A stretch of DNA of 64,000 bases from Baylisascaris procyonis. Taxonomy: Eukaryota > Nematoda > Chromadorea > Rhabditida > Ascarididae. The notes under the pieces were generated by a model. It was not told the DNA's origin. It saw nothing but the letters and a program-made list of their open reading frames with translations, and made no database searches. Made by a program: the position numbers and the translations under genes. Shown one piece after another: positions 62,101 to 64,000 of this stretch (positions are counted from its first letter, which is position 1; each line of letters starts with the position of its first letter). The DNA is taken from positions 281,523-345,522 of the forward strand of contig JAZARR010000280.1 of assembly GCA_037389465.1 (NCBI GenBank), given 5' to 3'.

Positions 62101-64000
62101 TTTTTGTGGACTTTTTCTATTTATATTGTTCTTTTGACTTTCTTGTATTCATGATTTTTTATGGACTTTTTTTCTGTTCACAATTGTTTTTGTGGACTTT
62201 TTTGTACTTGTAGTTGTTTTTGTGGACCTTTTTGTATTTATAATTGTTTTTGTGGACCTTTTTCTATTTAAAATTGTTTTTGTAGGCGTTTTTGTATTTG
62301 TAATTGTTTCTGTGAACTTGTTTGTGTTTAGAATTGCTTTTGTGGACCTTTTTGTATTTACATTTGTTTTTGTGGACTTTTTTGCATGTGCAATTGTTTT
62401 TGTGGATTTTTTTGTATTCAGAATTGTTTTTGTCTAATTTTTTTATCTAAAATTGTTTTTGTGGACCTTTTTCTATTTAAAATTCTTTTTGTGGACATTT
62501 TTCTATCCATACCTTTTTTCTGGACTTTTTTGTACTTATAATCGTTTTTGAGGACTTTTTTGTGTTTCTAATTGTTTTTGTCTCCGTTTTTGTATTTAAA
62601 ATTGTTTTTGTGGACTTTTTTTATTTATACTTGTTTTTGTGGACTTTTTTTCTATTTAGAATTGTTTTTGTGGACCTTTTTGTGCTTATAATTGTTTTTG
62701 TCGACCGTTTTGTATTTATGATTGTTTTTGCGGACTTTTTTCCATTTATAATTGTTTTTGTGGACTTTTCTGTATTTATAATTGTTTTTGTGGACTTTTT
62801 TCTACATATAATTGTTTTTGTGACCTTTTTGTATTTGTAATTGTTTCTGTGGACTTCTTTTGCGTTTAGAATTGGTTTTGTGGACCTTTTTCTATTTACA
62901 TTTGTTTTTGTGGACTTTTTGCATGTGCAATTGTTTTTGTGGACTTTTTTACATCTATAGTTGTTTTTGTGGACTTTTTTGTATTTATAATTGTTTTTGT
63001 GGACCTTTTTGTATTTATGATTGTTTTTGTGGACTTTTTGTATTATAATTGTTTTTGTGGACTTTTTTGTATTTATAATTGTTTTTGTGGACTTTTTGTA
63101 TTTATAATTGTTTTTGTGGATTTTTCTGTATTAAAGTTGTTTTTGTATACTTGTTTCTATCTATATTTGTTTTTGTGGACCTTTTTGTATTTATAATGGT
63201 TTTTGTGGACTTTTTTGTATTCATAATTCTGTGACTTTTTTTCTATTTATAATTGTTCTTGTGGACTTTTTTGCATTCATGATTGTTTTTTGTCGACATT
63301 TTTTGTATTTACAATTGTTTTTGTGGAATTTTTTTATCTACAATTGTTTTTGTGGACTTTTTTTCTATTTAGAATTGTTTTTGTGGACTTTTTTGTACTT
63401 GTAGTTTTTTTGTGGACCTTTTTGTATTTATAATTGTTTTTGTCGTCCTTTTTGTATTTATGATTGTTTTTGTGGACTTTTTTCTATTTATAGTTGCTTT
63501 TCTGGACTTTTCTGTACTTATAATTGTTTTTGTGGACTTTTTTCTATTTAGAATTGTTTTTGTGGACTTTTTTGTACTTGTAGTTGCTTTGTGGACCTTT
63601 TGTACTTATGGTTGTTTTTGTCGACCTTTTTGTATTTATGATTGCTTTTGTGGACCTTTTCTATTTATATTTGTTTTTGTGGACTTTTTTCTATTTGTAA
63701 TTGTTTTTCTGGATTTTTTGTGTTTCAAGTTGTTTTTGTGGACCCATTTCTATTTATATTTGTTTTTGTGGACCTTTTTGTACTTATAATCGTTTGGGAC
63801 TTTTTTGTATTTATAATTGTTTTTGTGGACTTTTTTTATTTATAATTGTTTTTGTGTACCTTTTTGTATTTATAATGGTTTTTGTGGACTTTTTTCTATT
63901 TATAATCGCTTTTGAGGACTTTTTTGTATGCATAATTCTTTTGTGGGCCTTTTTATATTTATAATTGTTTTTTGGGCTCTTTTATTCATTGATTGTTTTT
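59126..64000 (+). repeat. T-rich array, 3' segment to window end
   Basis: Up to about 60.2 kb the segment is consensus-rich. Beyond that rare variants return, for example AATCATTTGGGAC near 60,211, TTAGTTATAATTC near 60,910, ATATATAATTTCTTCTG near 61,505, TTGTAGGCG near 62,281 and TTTTGTCGACC near 63,618. Clear long HOR pairing was not established here by eye. The array is cut by the end of the window. Confidence 0.75.

Larger units (their letters stand above)
22501..64000 (+). repeat. T-rich ~30-bp minisatellite array
   Basis: The consensus unit reads TTGTTTTTGTGGAC followed by TTTTTTCTATTTATAA (30 bp: 19 T, 5 A, 4 G, 2 C). Common variants are GTGGACCTTTTTG, GTATTTACAATTG, GTACTTGTAGTTG, CTATTTAGAATTG, GCATGTGCAATTG, TTTTGTCGACC and GTTGACCTATTTC. 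Apart from two inverted islands near 22.5-22.8 kb and 29.2-29.5 kb, all units are in the same orientation. Two forward frames of the consensus are free of stops, giving decamers such as VFVDFFLFII or CFCGLFSIYN, and one reverse frame is also free of stops. Hence the many long open frames, none of which I regard as a gene. Stretches between the HOR features listed separately (for example 36,501-37,023 and 39,838-40,389) contain only such units. The array continues past the window end. The family is not one I recognise. Confidence 0.98.

Noticed and set aside
22501..64000. Centromeric satellite with CENP-B boxes
   Set aside because: I saw no match to the CENP-B box core pattern in the unit or its common variants, and a 30-bp unit with few-copy HORs is not diagnostic of a centromere.

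Overview
The whole 64 kb window is tandemly repeated satellite DNA. I find no protein-coding gene, rRNA, tRNA, CRISPR array, transposon or unique-sequence island. Two unrelated-looking minisatellites lie side by side with nothing between them. Positions 1 to about 22,500 hold a G-rich array of about 32-bp units (roughly 700 copies, about 56% GC in the consensus unit). Positions about 22,501 to 64,000 hold a T-rich array of about 30-bp units (roughly 1,380 copies, about 20% GC in the consensus unit). Both arrays run off the window edges, so their full size is unknown. This organisation (tens of kilobases of short-unit satellite with kilobase-scale higher-order repeats) points to a eukaryotic nuclear genome, probably heterochromatic or subtelomeric/pericentromeric in character. 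The sequence alone does not identify the taxon.

The G-rich array is built from higher-order repeats (HORs) of 1.6-2.8 kb, marked by a rare unit containing CCATGCATCTACAC that occurs eight times (2761, 4815, 6396, 8101, 10306, 12663, 15335, 18175). The copies fall into two subfamilies in the order A-B-B-B-B-A-A-A, so a block of B repeats was amplified inside an A background. The last 4 kb before the array boundary are rearranged and lack the marker.

The T-rich array begins in inverted orientation (22,501-22,826), flips to forward, and carries a second inverted island at 29,226-29,535 whose left edge is a spacerless palindrome. Both islands share the same right-hand breakpoint, so they are duplicates of one rearrangement. 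The forward array is itself a chain of successive higher-order duplications with different periods: 1.77 kb (24-29 kb), 2.84 kb (30.8-36.5 kb), 1,407 bp (37.0-39.8 kb), 2.2 kb (40.4-44.6 kb), 3.75 kb (43.5-51.0 kb) and a 7.1-kb-spaced copy (50.4-52.0 versus 57.5-59.1 kb).

Open reading frames are abundant (up to 408 codons at 34,572-35,798), but they follow from the repeat: a 30-bp unit is a multiple of three and two forward frames of the consensus contain no stop. They encode ten-residue hydrophobic reiterations and should not be annotated as genes. The points most worth a second look are the satellite-satellite junction with its inverted block, the duplicated fold-back inversion, the pervasive G+T strand asymmetry of both arrays, and the one-directional loss of unit variants in roughly 44-60 kb, which may be real homogenisation or an assembly/consensus artefact.
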